Of a DNA stretch of 64,000 bases, positions 17,649 through 25,208 are shown one piece after another. The DNA is from G965198795 sp965198795 (lineage in GTDB: Bacteria; Pseudomonadota; Alphaproteobacteria; Rhodospirillales; Casp-alpha2): assembly GCA_965198795.1 (NCBI GenBank), contig OZ240674.1, positions 620,001 through 684,000 on the forward strand. Reading direction: 5' to 3'. The notes beneath the pieces were generated by a model, which searched no databases, was not told the DNA's origin, and saw only the letters and a list, made by a program, of their open reading frames with translations. Made by a program: the position numbers and the translations under genes. The stretch's first letter is position 1, and the number at the start of each line of letters is the position of its first letter.

Positions 17649-18671
17649 TCATGCGCCATCAAGCTTCCTGGCGGTCCATCGGACCTCGCCGATGATCCGG
17701 GCGTCTTCGGGGAAGGCCGCGTCGGGCCAGGCCGGATTGTCGCTGATCATGACCCAGCCGCCGGTCTTGTCCCTGCCCAGCCGCTTGGCCACCAGGCCGT
17801 CGCCCGTGCGGATCACGTAGACGCGCCCGGCGCGGCGGCGGACACGGGCGCGGTCGACGAGAATGGAACAGCCGTCGGCAAGCGTGGGTTCCATGGAATC
17901 GCCCCTGACGCCAATGACCACGCATTGCGTCGGGTCAACGCCGTGACCATCGAGCCATGACCGCTGGAACCAGACGCGCCCCCTTGCCGGCGCGTTGTCG
18001 ACGTCAAGACCGCCGCCGCCCGCCGCCACGCTCAGATCATGGACGGCGACGGGGCGCGAGGCGGCGGACGCCCCATTGTCATGGTTATCATGGCTGTCAC
18101 GGCCCGCCGCCGCCACGGCGTCCGCGAGACCGGCCCGCGCCGCCGCCAACTCCCTGCGCAGCGTCTTGGCCTGATCCGCCCGGGCTTCCCGCGCTTCCTG
18201 GCGCAGCGCCCCGATCTCGGCGCGGACCGCGGCGATCATCTCGTCCTTCAGGGCGGCCCCGTCAACCCCGCCCGCGTCCTCGAGTCGTTTCTCCGGGGTC
18301 TTGAGGGCGGAGCCGGAGGGCGGATCGAACGCGACGGCGATCTCGCGGGGAAGCGCGGCCCCCGGCCTGTCTCCATGCGCGGGCCGGGGGCCGCCGCGCC
18401 GTCTCAGCGCGTCAAGTATCCCGTCCGCCCCCGCGTCGGCGGGCAGGCCGAGTAATCGGGCGATCTCCGCGAGGCGCGGCGGGCCGAAATAGAATTCGAG
18501 GCCGAGGGCGCGGGCGATTTCGATAAGCCGGTCGGACTTGGCGGCCCTGCCCTCCAGGACGTAACGAATGGCGTTGTCCGGCAGCCCCGCGTCCAGCGCC
18601 GCCCGGTATGGCGCGCGGCCCTGCTGCTTGAGCCTTTTTCGGACGACCCGCGCGATCTCGGCGTGTTCCAT
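17649..18671 (-). CDS. CI/LexA-type phage repressor with S24 peptidase domain
   Basis: The 340-residue repressor has an N-terminal helix-turn-helix region (about 15-65, YRAALDAGLPDNAIRYVLEG). A long Ala/Arg/Glu-rich helical linker (about 140-190) is predicted to be a coiled coil. The C-terminal S24 domain has serine S259 in VRGDSMEPTL and lysine K296 in VAKRLGRD. Family members bind operators as dimers and can self-cleave on the RecA/SOS signal. The ATG touches operator 1 and has no Shine-Dalgarno sequence, and a promoter ending at the ATG fits (see regulatory entry). It faces the tail-fibre genes. Confidence 0.9.
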   Translation of the reverse strand: MEHAEIARVVRKRLKQQGRAPYRAALDAGLPDNAIRYVLEGRAAKSDRLIEIARALGLEFYFGPPRLAEIARLLGLPADAGADGILDALRRRGGPRPAHGDRPGAALPREIAVAFDPPSGSALKTPEKRLEDAGGVDGAALKDEMIAAVRAEIGALRQEAREARADQAKTLRRELAAARAGLADAVAAAGRDSHDNHDNGASAASRPVAVHDLSVAAGGGGLDVDNAPARGRVWFQRSWLDGHGVDPTQCVVIGVRGDSMEPTLADGCSILVDRARVRRRAGRVYVIRTGDGLVAKRLGRDKTGGWVMISDNPAWPDAAFPEDARIIGEVRWTARKLDGA

Positions 18672-18672
18672 T

Positions 18673-18760
18673 CGCTATTTTTAGCCAATAACGCCCGCCG
18701 GCGCAATAACGGGCTTGACAAATCGCTACATATAGCGGAATATAATCGCTATTAATAGCG
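18673..18760. promoter_or_regulatory. Three repressor operators with divergent promoters
   Basis: Three 14-base sites fit CGCTAnnnnTAGCG: 18673-18686 (last base off), 18724-18737 and 18747-18760 (both perfect palindromes). Leftward, TTGCGC (18706-18701) and TAAAAA (18683-18678) are 17 bases apart and place the mRNA start at the repressor ATG, so that mRNA is probably leaderless. This -10 lies inside the first operator. Rightward, TTGACA (18715-18720) and TATAAT (18741-18746) flank the second operator, but with a long 20-base spacer. The layout resembles the lambda right operator region. Binding is inferred. Confidence 0.75.
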
Positions 18761-18801
18761 AATTAACCGTACGTCCAACCCCAACCCATGAGAGGTGAGC
18801 G

Positions 18802-19548
18802 ATGACCATCGATAACACTGAAACCCGCTGGGTGTACGCCGGCGACGGAAGAACGACGCGGTTCGCCTACACCAACAAGATATTCACGCCCTCGGATTTG
18901 AAAGTCTATGTCGGCGGCGTGGCCCGCGAGTCGGGCTATTCGGTCACCAACGCGGGCGTCAAAAACCAGGGCTCGGTCGTGTTCGACGAGGCCCCGGCGG
19001 AGGGGCTGGATGTGGTGCTGGTGCGCAACGCCGCAGACCTGCAGACGGCCAAATACCCCGGGACGGCGGCCGGTCTCGAGTCCTCGCTGGACCGCCGGAC
19101 CGCGGTCAGCCAGCAGCAGGCCGATCAAATCAGGCGGAGCGTGAGGCGCCCGGAGCAATCGGTGGAGACCTATCCGATCCTGTGGCCGGACGGGGCGTCC
19201 GACCAAGACAGGACCTTGATGGTGTCCCGGAGCGGCCTGACGCTGGGGCCGTCCGCCTCTGGCATCGAGGACGCCCGGCGAAACGCCGCCGCCGCGCAGG
19301 CCGGCGCCAGGGAAGCGTCCAGACGGGCCGCCGCCGCCGAGACGGCCGCGGTCGAAACCCAGGCCCGGCTCGAGGCCATTAGCCCGTTCGAGTTTCACGG
19401 GTTCCGGCGGCTGGCGGACGGGTCCCTGGAGTGGACCCGGAATTCCGAAGGAACATTCAACGCGGCGGATTACGTGGATTGGGTTGTCTGGCCCGCCGGC
19501 GTGAACGCTTCTCTCAACACTCAAGGTGAACTGGAGGTCATGACCTGA
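18802..19548 (+). CDS. Phage tail fibre protein, N-terminal virion-attachment type
   Basis: The 248-residue protein begins with a domain resembling the N-terminus of T7 gp17 tail fibres (about 1-125): VYAGDGRTTRFAYTN, then LKVYVGGV, and the AGLESSLDRRTAVSQQQADQIRRS helix. An Ala/Arg-rich heptad region (about 152-195) looks like a trimeric coiled coil. A short distal part ends VNASLNTQGELEVMT. GAGAGGTGAG precedes the ATG. It is the first gene behind the rightward promoter and shares one base with the next gene, so the fibre is probably split across two polypeptides. Confidence 0.85.
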   Translation: MTIDNTETRWVYAGDGRTTRFAYTNKIFTPSDLKVYVGGVARESGYSVTNAGVKNQGSVVFDEAPAEGLDVVLVRNAADLQTAKYPGTAAGLESSLDRRTAVSQQQADQIRRSVRRPEQSVETYPILWPDGASDQDRTLMVSRSGLTLGPSASGIEDARRNAAAAQAGAREASRRAAAAETAAVETQARLEAISPFEFHGFRRLADGSLEWTRNSEGTFNAADYVDWVVWPAGVNASLNTQGELEVMT

Positions 19549-20273
19549 TGGTTACGGTCAATCTTGGAAAACTCGTCTATCTGTGGCGGGGCGAATACTC
19601 GGCGGCGGAGACCTATGCGGCCTACGACGTCTGCCGGCACCGGAACGACGTCCACATCTGCACCGCAGACGCGGCGGCGGGCGAGACCCCGGCGTCCGCC
19701 CCGGACAAATGGGACCTCATGACCAAAGGCGCGGCGGCGGTGGCGTCCCAGGCCCAGGCGGAGGCTGGTTCCAATAACGCCGCGGCCATGACGCCGCTGC
19801 GCGTCGCGCAGGCGATCGCGGCCCTGTCGCCCGGATTGCCTGCCGGCGCCATCATCACGTCCGCGTCTATGACGGCGCCGGGTGGTTATCTCTATTGCAA
19901 CGGCGCCGCGATTTCCCGAACGGTTTACGCGACTTTATTCGCGGCCATCGGCACGGCCTTTGGCGCGGGGGACGGTTCGTCAACCTTCAATATTCCCGAC
20001 CTGCGCGGAGAGTTCCTGCGCGGCTGGGACAACGGGCGCGGCGTTGATGACGGCAGGGTCTTCGGATCGGTACAAGGCCACGCACTAGGACGACACCAAC
20101 ATTATTTATCCAATGGCGTGGCGCATAACCGTAATGAACATGCCGGAGGAAACGGGGGATCGATAGGAAGTTCCAGACAGGGCTCATTACCCTATAACTC
20201 GTACACAACCCCGGCGGGCGGTTCCGAGACCCGCCCCCGCAACGTCGCGTTCAACTTTTACATCAAATACTAG
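19548..20273 (+). CDS. Phage tail-collar-domain fibre protein
   Basis: A 241-residue protein with an N-terminal segment resembling carbohydrate-binding modules of fibres (WRGEYSAAETYAAYDVCRHRNDV, about 10-45). A tail-collar domain (about 100-170) follows: GAIITSASMTAPGGYLYCNG, TLFAAIGTAFGAGDGSSTFN and IPDLRGEFLRGWDNGRG. The tip region is Gly/His/Asn-rich (GHALGRHQH) and ends NVAFNFYIKY, the usual end of such fibres. The His residues in the tip may bind metal, as in T4 long fibres. It is translationally coupled to the gene before it. Confidence 0.88.
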   Translation: MVTVNLGKLVYLWRGEYSAAETYAAYDVCRHRNDVHICTADAAAGETPASAPDKWDLMTKGAAAVASQAQAEAGSNNAAAMTPLRVAQAIAALSPGLPAGAIITSASMTAPGGYLYCNGAAISRTVYATLFAAIGTAFGAGDGSSTFNIPDLRGEFLRGWDNGRGVDDGRVFGSVQGHALGRHQHYLSNGVAHNRNEHAGGNGGSIGSSRQGSLPYNSYTTPAGGSETRPRNVAFNFYIKY

Positions 20274-20284
20274 GAGGCGTGGAT

Positions 20285-20977
20285 ATGGCACGCAAAACCG
20301 CCTATTGCTTCTCTCCCGTCACGGGGGAATATCTGGGCGCCGAAGCCGCGCAGCCCAGCCCGTTGGAAGTGGATACATATCTCTTGCCCGCCAACGCCAC
20401 TTTCAAGGAACCGCCTTGCGCGAATACAGGCGAAACCGCCGTTTGGTCCGGCGGCGGCTGGACGATCAAGCGGGATTGGCGGGACGGGGAACATCGGCTT
20501 CCCGATGAAACGCGCCACAAGATCGCCGCCATTGATGAAGGACAGCCGGATGGCGCGTTGGACGCGCCGCCGCCGCGCGCTTTTGACGCTGTAAAGGGAC
20601 AGGCTCTGGCGGCGATCAAAGCCGAACACGCCCGAGCGTTGAATGAATCAACAAGGCACGCGACCCCGGAAGAACGGGACACTTGGATAGTGAAGGCGGA
20701 AGCCGCCCGTGCGTGGTCAAACAGTTCAGCCACCAAAGCGCAGATTGGCCTGCTAACAAGCGAGGCGGATGCGGCTGGTGAAACCGCCCAGGAATTGGCG
20801 GCGAGGATCGGAAACCGTCACGAGGCTTATCTGAGCTTGATCGGCGCGGCCGCCGGGGCAAGGCGCCGCGCGGAAAAGCGGGTTCAGGCCTGCCGGTCCG
20901 CCGCCGAAGTCGAAAGCGCCCTCGCCGCTTTTTCAGAAGAAACGCGGATCGCGATTACCACATGGCGGGAGAGATAG
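20285..20977 (+). CDS. Tail-fibre assembly protein (chaperone type)
   Basis: The 230-residue protein has the N-terminal pattern of tail-fibre assembly proteins (YCFSPVTGEYLGAEAAQPSPLEVDTYLLPANAT, here split as two short blocks). WSGGGWTIKRDWR follows, then a helical C-terminal part (about 95-230) like DUF4376 (AIKAEHARALNES). Such proteins fold and trimerise the fibre encoded just before them. AGGAGG lies seven bases before the ATG at 20285. It is last in the three-gene fibre set and overlaps a possible 50-codon gene by 16 bases. Confidence 0.8.
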   Translation: MARKTAYCFSPVTGEYLGAEAAQPSPLEVDTYLLPANATFKEPPCANTGETAVWSGGGWTIKRDWRDGEHRLPDETRHKIAAIDEGQPDGALDAPPPRAFDAVKGQALAAIKAEHARALNESTRHATPEERDTWIVKAEAARAWSNSSATKAQIGLLTSEADAAGETAQELAARIGNRHEAYLSLIGAAAGARRRAEKRVQACRSAAEVESALAAFSEETRIAITTWRER

Positions 20978-21114
20978 GCTGTATCGAGTTTTACAAAACC
21001 TCTTGTCGTTTCGCGATGGAAGCGCACGGCAATATATTGGGCGCCACGCCGTTTCGTCACCCGCCTTTCCACGATGTCAAGGGATGGTCGCGGATTGCTT
21101 TTGTGAATGTGTAG
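20962..21114 (+). CDS. Possible 50-residue protein overlapping the fibre chaperone
   Basis: This open frame starts with ATG inside the last codons of the chaperone gene and encodes a compact peptide (CIEFYKTSCRFAMEAHG, then PFRHPPFHDVKGW) rich in aromatic residues, Cys and His. The composition does not look like random high-GC reading. No family is recognised and the ribosome-binding site is only GGCGGGA-like. The remaining 325 bases to 21439 show no further supported gene. Confidence 0.4.
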   Translation: MAGEIGCIEFYKTSCRFAMEAHGNILGATPFRHPPFHDVKGWSRIAFVNV

Positions 21115-21439
21115 CGACCGCCGGCGAACGGGCGGCCCCTCACGAGACCCATGCGGAGCCCTTTGCAGGCATGAACGGGCGGGCGGCGGCGGTTCCGGTA
21201 TCGTCAAATCAGATACAAAGGCGAGCCAAAGGCCGCGGGCGGAACGATAACCCGATCCGGCGGATATACCTGGCGCGCGTTCACTGGCGCCGGCTGGTTG
21301 GAGATGAGCGGCGGACGCCGCCCCAATAAGGATTATGGATCAACCAACATTTCAAGAGTCGTGGACAGTGAGGCGGGATATATAGGTAGGCGAGTTTTTC
21401 GCAGACGCATAATATTGCAAAACGTATAATATTTCACTG

Positions 21440-22464
21440 TCAGAGCGGGTAGAGGGCAATTTGGTCGATAGGGATGTAGCTATTCAGTCTTGTAAGAGAA
21501 ACCTTGCTCAACCCATCACGGAAGACGATGCGTTCACCTGCTTGTAGTTCCCAAGTGAGCGTATCGCCATTCATGATCGGCTCGGGGTCCGAAGTCAGCA
21601 CTCCAGCCTCGGCGGGCGCTGTGAGCGTCATTACGATTCGAACGGGCTGTGCAGCTTTCAATATCCTCACAAACCCTCGGTCATATCTGTGGCCCACATA
21701 GTGCCAATAAGGTCTCATCCCGCTATTTTTCGCAGCGGCTTCCACATCTCGGTCATTTCCGTCTATCTCGCCCAGAAAAACCGGGGCACCGTCGATCTTG
21801 GGCGCCCTCGATTCCAGAATCAATTTCTCTCCCTCGGCGGCCATATTCATCGTTTGCGGGTCCTGATAAAAAGAGGGATCGGAGTCTTCACCCAAGCGGT
21901 AAAAAACGTCTTCAAATTTCGCGCCGGCCGCTAACCCAAAAATGGGTCAACCAACACCTCCCGCTCATCCGGCATTTTCACCAAAAGCGCCGAGTGAGCA
22001 GCGGTGTTCGTCACCATATTCCATTGAACGGACTCGAACCCTTCTTGCCTTAAAACGAAAGAGAGCATGTTTGCGGCATGGTTACAAAGACCTCTTTCAG
22101 CGTGAGTTTCGATCACGCCTCTGGGAAAGCGCATAAATCCGGGTAGATAGCGATGGATTAAGTATGGACCGACACGCAAAAGAGGATCAATCCAGGGGTT
22201 CACATGCTCAAATTTCCGAAAGACTTCACGGGTGATGGCAATAACTTTTTCATCTTGGCTTCGTGGCGAATGTTTCTTGTAAGCTTCTTCGATAATGGCG
22301 TTGGCTTTTTCCTCCGCTCCGGAAACGCTGACATGTTTCACACCCACCCAGCCAGCAAAACCAGAAAAAACAACCGCGCCTCCGATTATCGACAGATATT
22401 TAAGTGTAGTACTTCCAAACATACTGTGTATTCCCACTGGGTCGTGTTTAAATATTGTCATCAC
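21440..22464 (-). pseudogene. Transglutaminase-like protein, split by a frameshift
   Basis: Two abutting frames read as one protein of about 340 residues. The 177-residue N-terminal part has a membrane anchor (SIIGGAVVFSGFAGWVGV) and a transglutaminase-like catalytic set: Cys in ERGLCNHAANM, His in AAHSALLVKM and Asp in VLVDPFLG. It stops at 21931. One extra G in TTTTTGGG there would continue smoothly into LAAGAKFEDVFYRLGEDSDPS and a beta-rich 150-residue C-terminal domain. The region may be a pseudogene or carry a single-base sequencing error. No function is assigned beyond the fold. It lies next to the phage cassette. Confidence 0.65.
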
Positions 22465-22664
22465 AATGTATTAAGAGGTTCTATTTCATTTTCAAGAGAG
22501 GATCACATGACATCACATCGCCGTCAAGATTTATGGGCCATGTATGGGGTTTGCTTGCGCCCCGCCTTCCCGGCCGCAAGGGGAGTTGGGGCGGCGGGCC
22601 GCCGCCTCCATGGCGCGAAGGCCGCCGGTCGTGCCGCCGCCGCAAGCCGCCGGTTGCGATCCGG

Positions 22665-23639
22665 TTAGCGGGGGACGCGCGTTTCAGATGGCGAGGGCGC
22701 GGCGAAATCCGCCGCCGCCTTCACCAGGGCCGAGCGAATCCCCGGCTCCATGGCGGAATGGCCCGCGTCGGGCACAACGACGTAGCGCGCCCGCGGCCAG
22801 GCGTTGTGCAATTCGTCCGCCGCTGCGGTTGGGCAGATCATATCATAACGCCCTTGAACGATGGTGGCCGGCAAATGCTGAATGCGGTTGATGTTCGCGA
22901 GGATATGATCCTCGCCGAGGAAGACGTTATTCACGAAATAATGCGCCTCGATCCGGGCCAGGGAAAGCGCGCCGCGGCCCGCGCCAAGCGGGTTCGCGCT
23001 CGCTGGCAATAATGTCGAGCAACTGCTCTCATAGCGGCTCCAAGCCTCGGCCGCGGGCGTGTGAACCGCCGGATCACCGCTGGTCAGGCGGATATGATAG
23101 TTGGTCAGCAGATCGGTTCGCTCGGCTTCGGGCAAGGCTTCGGAAAAACGTCTCCACATTTCCGGATAGACCTTGGCGATTCCGTAAAGAAACCAGTCGA
23201 TTTCACTGCGGCGGCCCAAAAAGACGCCGCGCAGGATAAAGCCGCGGCAGGACCCGGGGTGCGCGATCCCATAGGCCAATGCGAGCGTGGAGCCCCAAGA
23301 GCCGCCGAACACCAGCCAGCTATCGATTTCCAGATGCCGCCGCAATTTTTCGATGTCGTTGATCAGATCCTGTGTTGTGTTGCTTTCAACCGAGGCGAAG
23401 GGCGTCGAGCGGCCCGCGCCACGCTGGTCAAATATGACGATCCGGTAATCCGACGGTGAAAAGAACCGGCGGTGCGACGGGTTGCTGCCCGCCCCGGGTC
23501 CGCCGTGCAGGAATATGACCGGAACGCCCTCCGGGTTGCCCGACTGTTCCCAGAAAACGCGATGTCCGCCGCCCACATCAAGAAAGCCCGTCTGGAACGG
23601 CTCAATGCGGGGAAACAGGCCGGGCTTCGCCGCGGTCAT
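22665..23639 (-). CDS. pip: Prolyl iminopeptidase (alpha/beta hydrolase)
   Basis: This enzyme removes N-terminal proline from peptides in the cytosol. The 324-residue protein has the S33-family pattern: the oxyanion motif LHGGPGAG (45-52), DQRGAGRSTP (71-80), the nucleophile elbow GGSWGSTLALAY (S114), the catalytic aspartate in QGRYDMICP and the histidine in DAGHSAME. The first ATG at 23639 shares its A with the stop of ytoQ, so the two genes are coupled. The tail after ADFAAPSP is short and variable. Confidence 0.93.
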   Translation of the reverse strand: MTAAKPGLFPRIEPFQTGFLDVGGGHRVFWEQSGNPEGVPVIFLHGGPGAGSNPSHRRFFSPSDYRIVIFDQRGAGRSTPFASVESNTTQDLINDIEKLRRHLEIDSWLVFGGSWGSTLALAYGIAHPGSCRGFILRGVFLGRRSEIDWFLYGIAKVYPEMWRRFSEALPEAERTDLLTNYHIRLTSGDPAVHTPAAEAWSRYESSCSTLLPASANPLGAGRGALSLARIEAHYFVNNVFLGEDHILANINRIQHLPATIVQGRYDMICPTAAADELHNAWPRARYVVVPDAGHSAMEPGIRSALVKAAADFAAPSPSETRVPR

Positions 23640-24088
23640 CAAAGGCGGCCCTCGATGGCGTAGGCCAGCAACCGGACGACTTGTTCCGGCGTTTCCGCCG
23701 TCGCCAGCGCCTCGCCGTCCACTTCCTTAAGCGGGTGGGTGAGCGACGGGTCGTGCAGCGTCACATAGGGTTTGCCCAGCGCCGCCGCGTAGCCCGCGTC
23801 GAACGCGGCGTTCCATTGTTTGTATTTATCGCCGAAGCGGACAACGACCAGATCCGACTTGCCAATCAAGGTGCGGGTGCGGATGGCGTTGACGCGCGCG
23901 CCCTTGTGGTCTTTCCAGAAACTCTTGTCCTCTCCGCCCAGGATGGCGACGCCGCAGTCGTCGCTTGAGGCGTGATCGGTGACGGGCGAGACGAAAGTCA
24001 CGTCCAGGTTTTCGGTTTTCGCGCCGTCAACGACGCGCTCACGCCAATCGGTGTGAATTTCACCGGAGAGATAAACGGTCCAGGTCAT
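23639..24088 (-). CDS. ytoQ: YtoQ family protein
   Basis: The 149-residue protein belongs to the YtoQ family, which resembles nucleoside 2-deoxyribosyltransferases. It starts with WTVYLSGEIHTDWRE, contains FVSPVTDHASSDDCG and GKSDLVVVRFGDKYKQWNAAFDAGYAAALGKP, and ends TAETPEQVVRLLAYAIEG. The Arg-Tyr-rich SGE motif and the Glu/Asp positions fit a nucleotide-binding site. No reaction is established for the family. It is coupled to pip by a one-base overlap, and the ATG has a GAGGGACC region upstream. Confidence 0.85.
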   Translation of the reverse strand: MTWTVYLSGEIHTDWRERVVDGAKTENLDVTFVSPVTDHASSDDCGVAILGGEDKSFWKDHKGARVNAIRTRTLIGKSDLVVVRFGDKYKQWNAAFDAGYAAALGKPYVTLHDPSLTHPLKEVDGEALATAETPEQVVRLLAYAIEGRL

Positions 24089-24367
24089 AAGAGGGTCCCT
24101 CCATTTTCATACCAGTTTCAGGGCGGTTTCCGCCCGCCCGCCGGGCCGGTCGGGCGGGACGGTTCTTGCGGGCCGGGATGGTTTCGCGGCGTCGGACCGC
24201 GCGCGCGATCAACGTAGCCGGGTTCGTGGGGCCGGATAAACCCCCGGCGGACAAGAAAATGCGGACAAGAAAATCAAGCGCCGCCCTGGAACGATTCAAT
24301 TCGGAGCCGTCCGCGCCGCCCGCCAACGACCCGTGTTTTGTTCCAATGTTGAAAATGCGGACGAGGG

Positions 24368-24721
24368 ATGAAAATACCGGATTCACAAAGTTCTGAATAT
24401 CAAGTAGAATCTGAGTTAGAGAGAAAAATCATGACTTTACAAAGTGTTGAGAAGATCGTCAAAGAGGTGGTTTCCGAACGCTTCGCGGGCGTCCCGATAG
24501 AATCGGTCCGGGTGAAATCCGCGTTCGACGAATTCGATGACCCGATTCTCAGGGTCACCATCGTGTTGGATGTGGAGGAGGGAGCCCTCGATCCGACTCG
24601 CACGTTGGGAATGATTCGATTATTACGGCCCCGTTTGGCGGAGATCGGGGAAGACGCTTTTCCCATTATCTCGTATGTCGCGAAATCCGAAATGGACAGA
24701 TTGGGCCTTGAAGTCGTCTGA
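24368..24721 (+). CDS. Small protein upstream of a HEPN gene, possible antitoxin partner
   Basis: I do not recognise the family. The 117-residue protein has a charged N-terminal helix and a compact alpha/beta core (SVRVKSAFDEFDDPILRVTIVLD, RTLGMIRLLRPRLAEIGED, FPIISYVAK). It may begin at 24431, where GAGAG lies before MTLQSVEK. The upstream ATG at 24368 sits right after GAGGG. It overlaps the following HEPN-type gene by 47 bases, and this tight pairing suggests the products work together. The tandem repeat GCGGACAAGAAAAT (24248-24276) lies upstream. Confidence 0.6.
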   Translation: MKIPDSQSSEYQVESELERKIMTLQSVEKIVKEVVSERFAGVPIESVRVKSAFDEFDDPILRVTIVLDVEEGALDPTRTLGMIRLLRPRLAEIGEDAFPIISYVAKSEMDRLGLEVV

Positions 24722-25169
24722 TCTTCTTCAATGCGCCTTGGGTTTGGCGACAATGGACGCCGGAAGGCCGAAACAGGTCAACCTGCGCAGGGCGACGAGC
24801 ACGGCGTATTACGCGCTGTTCCATTGCCTGGCGCGCCAGGCGGCGGACCGGTTCATCGGCGGCGCCGGAAGCGACCGGAGTTCGCCAGCTTGGCGTCAAA
24901 CCTACCGTGCTTTAGAGCATCGTGTCGCCAAGAACAATATGAAGCGCGATGATGTCATGGATCGCTTTCCACCAGGAATTCAGGATTTCGCGAATACGTT
25001 CATCAGGCTTCAGGATAAACGGCATCGGGCCGATTACGATCCGCTTGAAGACTTCCGCAAGACCGCCGTTCTAACCGACATCGCGGAGTGCCACGCGGTC
25101 ATCGATGGTTTTCAGGGCAGTCGGGTCAAGGACCGCCGGGCGTTCGCGGCGCTGTTCAAGCATCGGTGA
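24675..25169 (+). CDS. HEPN-domain protein, putative RNase or toxin
   Basis: The 164-residue helical protein shows the HEPN layout: two N-terminal helices (ALKSSDLLQCALGL and NLRRATSTAYYALFHCLARQAADRF), then helices three and four. R111-x5-H117 in FIRLQDKRHRADYDP matches the Rx4-6H motif of HEPN ribonucleases. HEPN proteins occur in toxin-antitoxin and defence modules, where the partner gene precedes or follows closely, as here. The start at 24675 overlaps the preceding gene by 47 bases. A later ATG at 24753 would delete the first helix. Confidence 0.65.
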   Translation: MSRNPKWTDWALKSSDLLQCALGLATMDAGRPKQVNLRRATSTAYYALFHCLARQAADRFIGGAGSDRSSPAWRQTYRALEHRVAKNNMKRDDVMDRFPPGIQDFANTFIRLQDKRHRADYDPLEDFRKTAVLTDIAECHAVIDGFQGSRVKDRRAFAALFKHR

Positions 25170-25183
25170 GGCTTTGTCAACAC

Positions 25184-25208
25184 AGAGGAGTTGGATTATA
25201 TCCAACCC
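25184..25208 (+). promoter_or_regulatory. uvrB ribosome-binding site with a spacer hairpin
   Basis: The strong Shine-Dalgarno AGAGGAG (25184-25190) is 18 bases from the ATG at 25209, too far for normal spacing. The interval contains TTGGAT (25191-25196), a TAT loop and ATCCAA (25200-25205), a perfect six-pair hairpin that would bring the two sites together when folded. A TTG at 25191 is the alternative start but would sit directly against the Shine-Dalgarno. Confidence 0.5.

Noticed and set aside
21931..21931. Programmed frameshift in the transglutaminase-like gene
   Set aside because: The site is TTTTTGGG without a recognisable slippery heptamer plus stimulatory structure, so a mutation or sequencing error is simpler.
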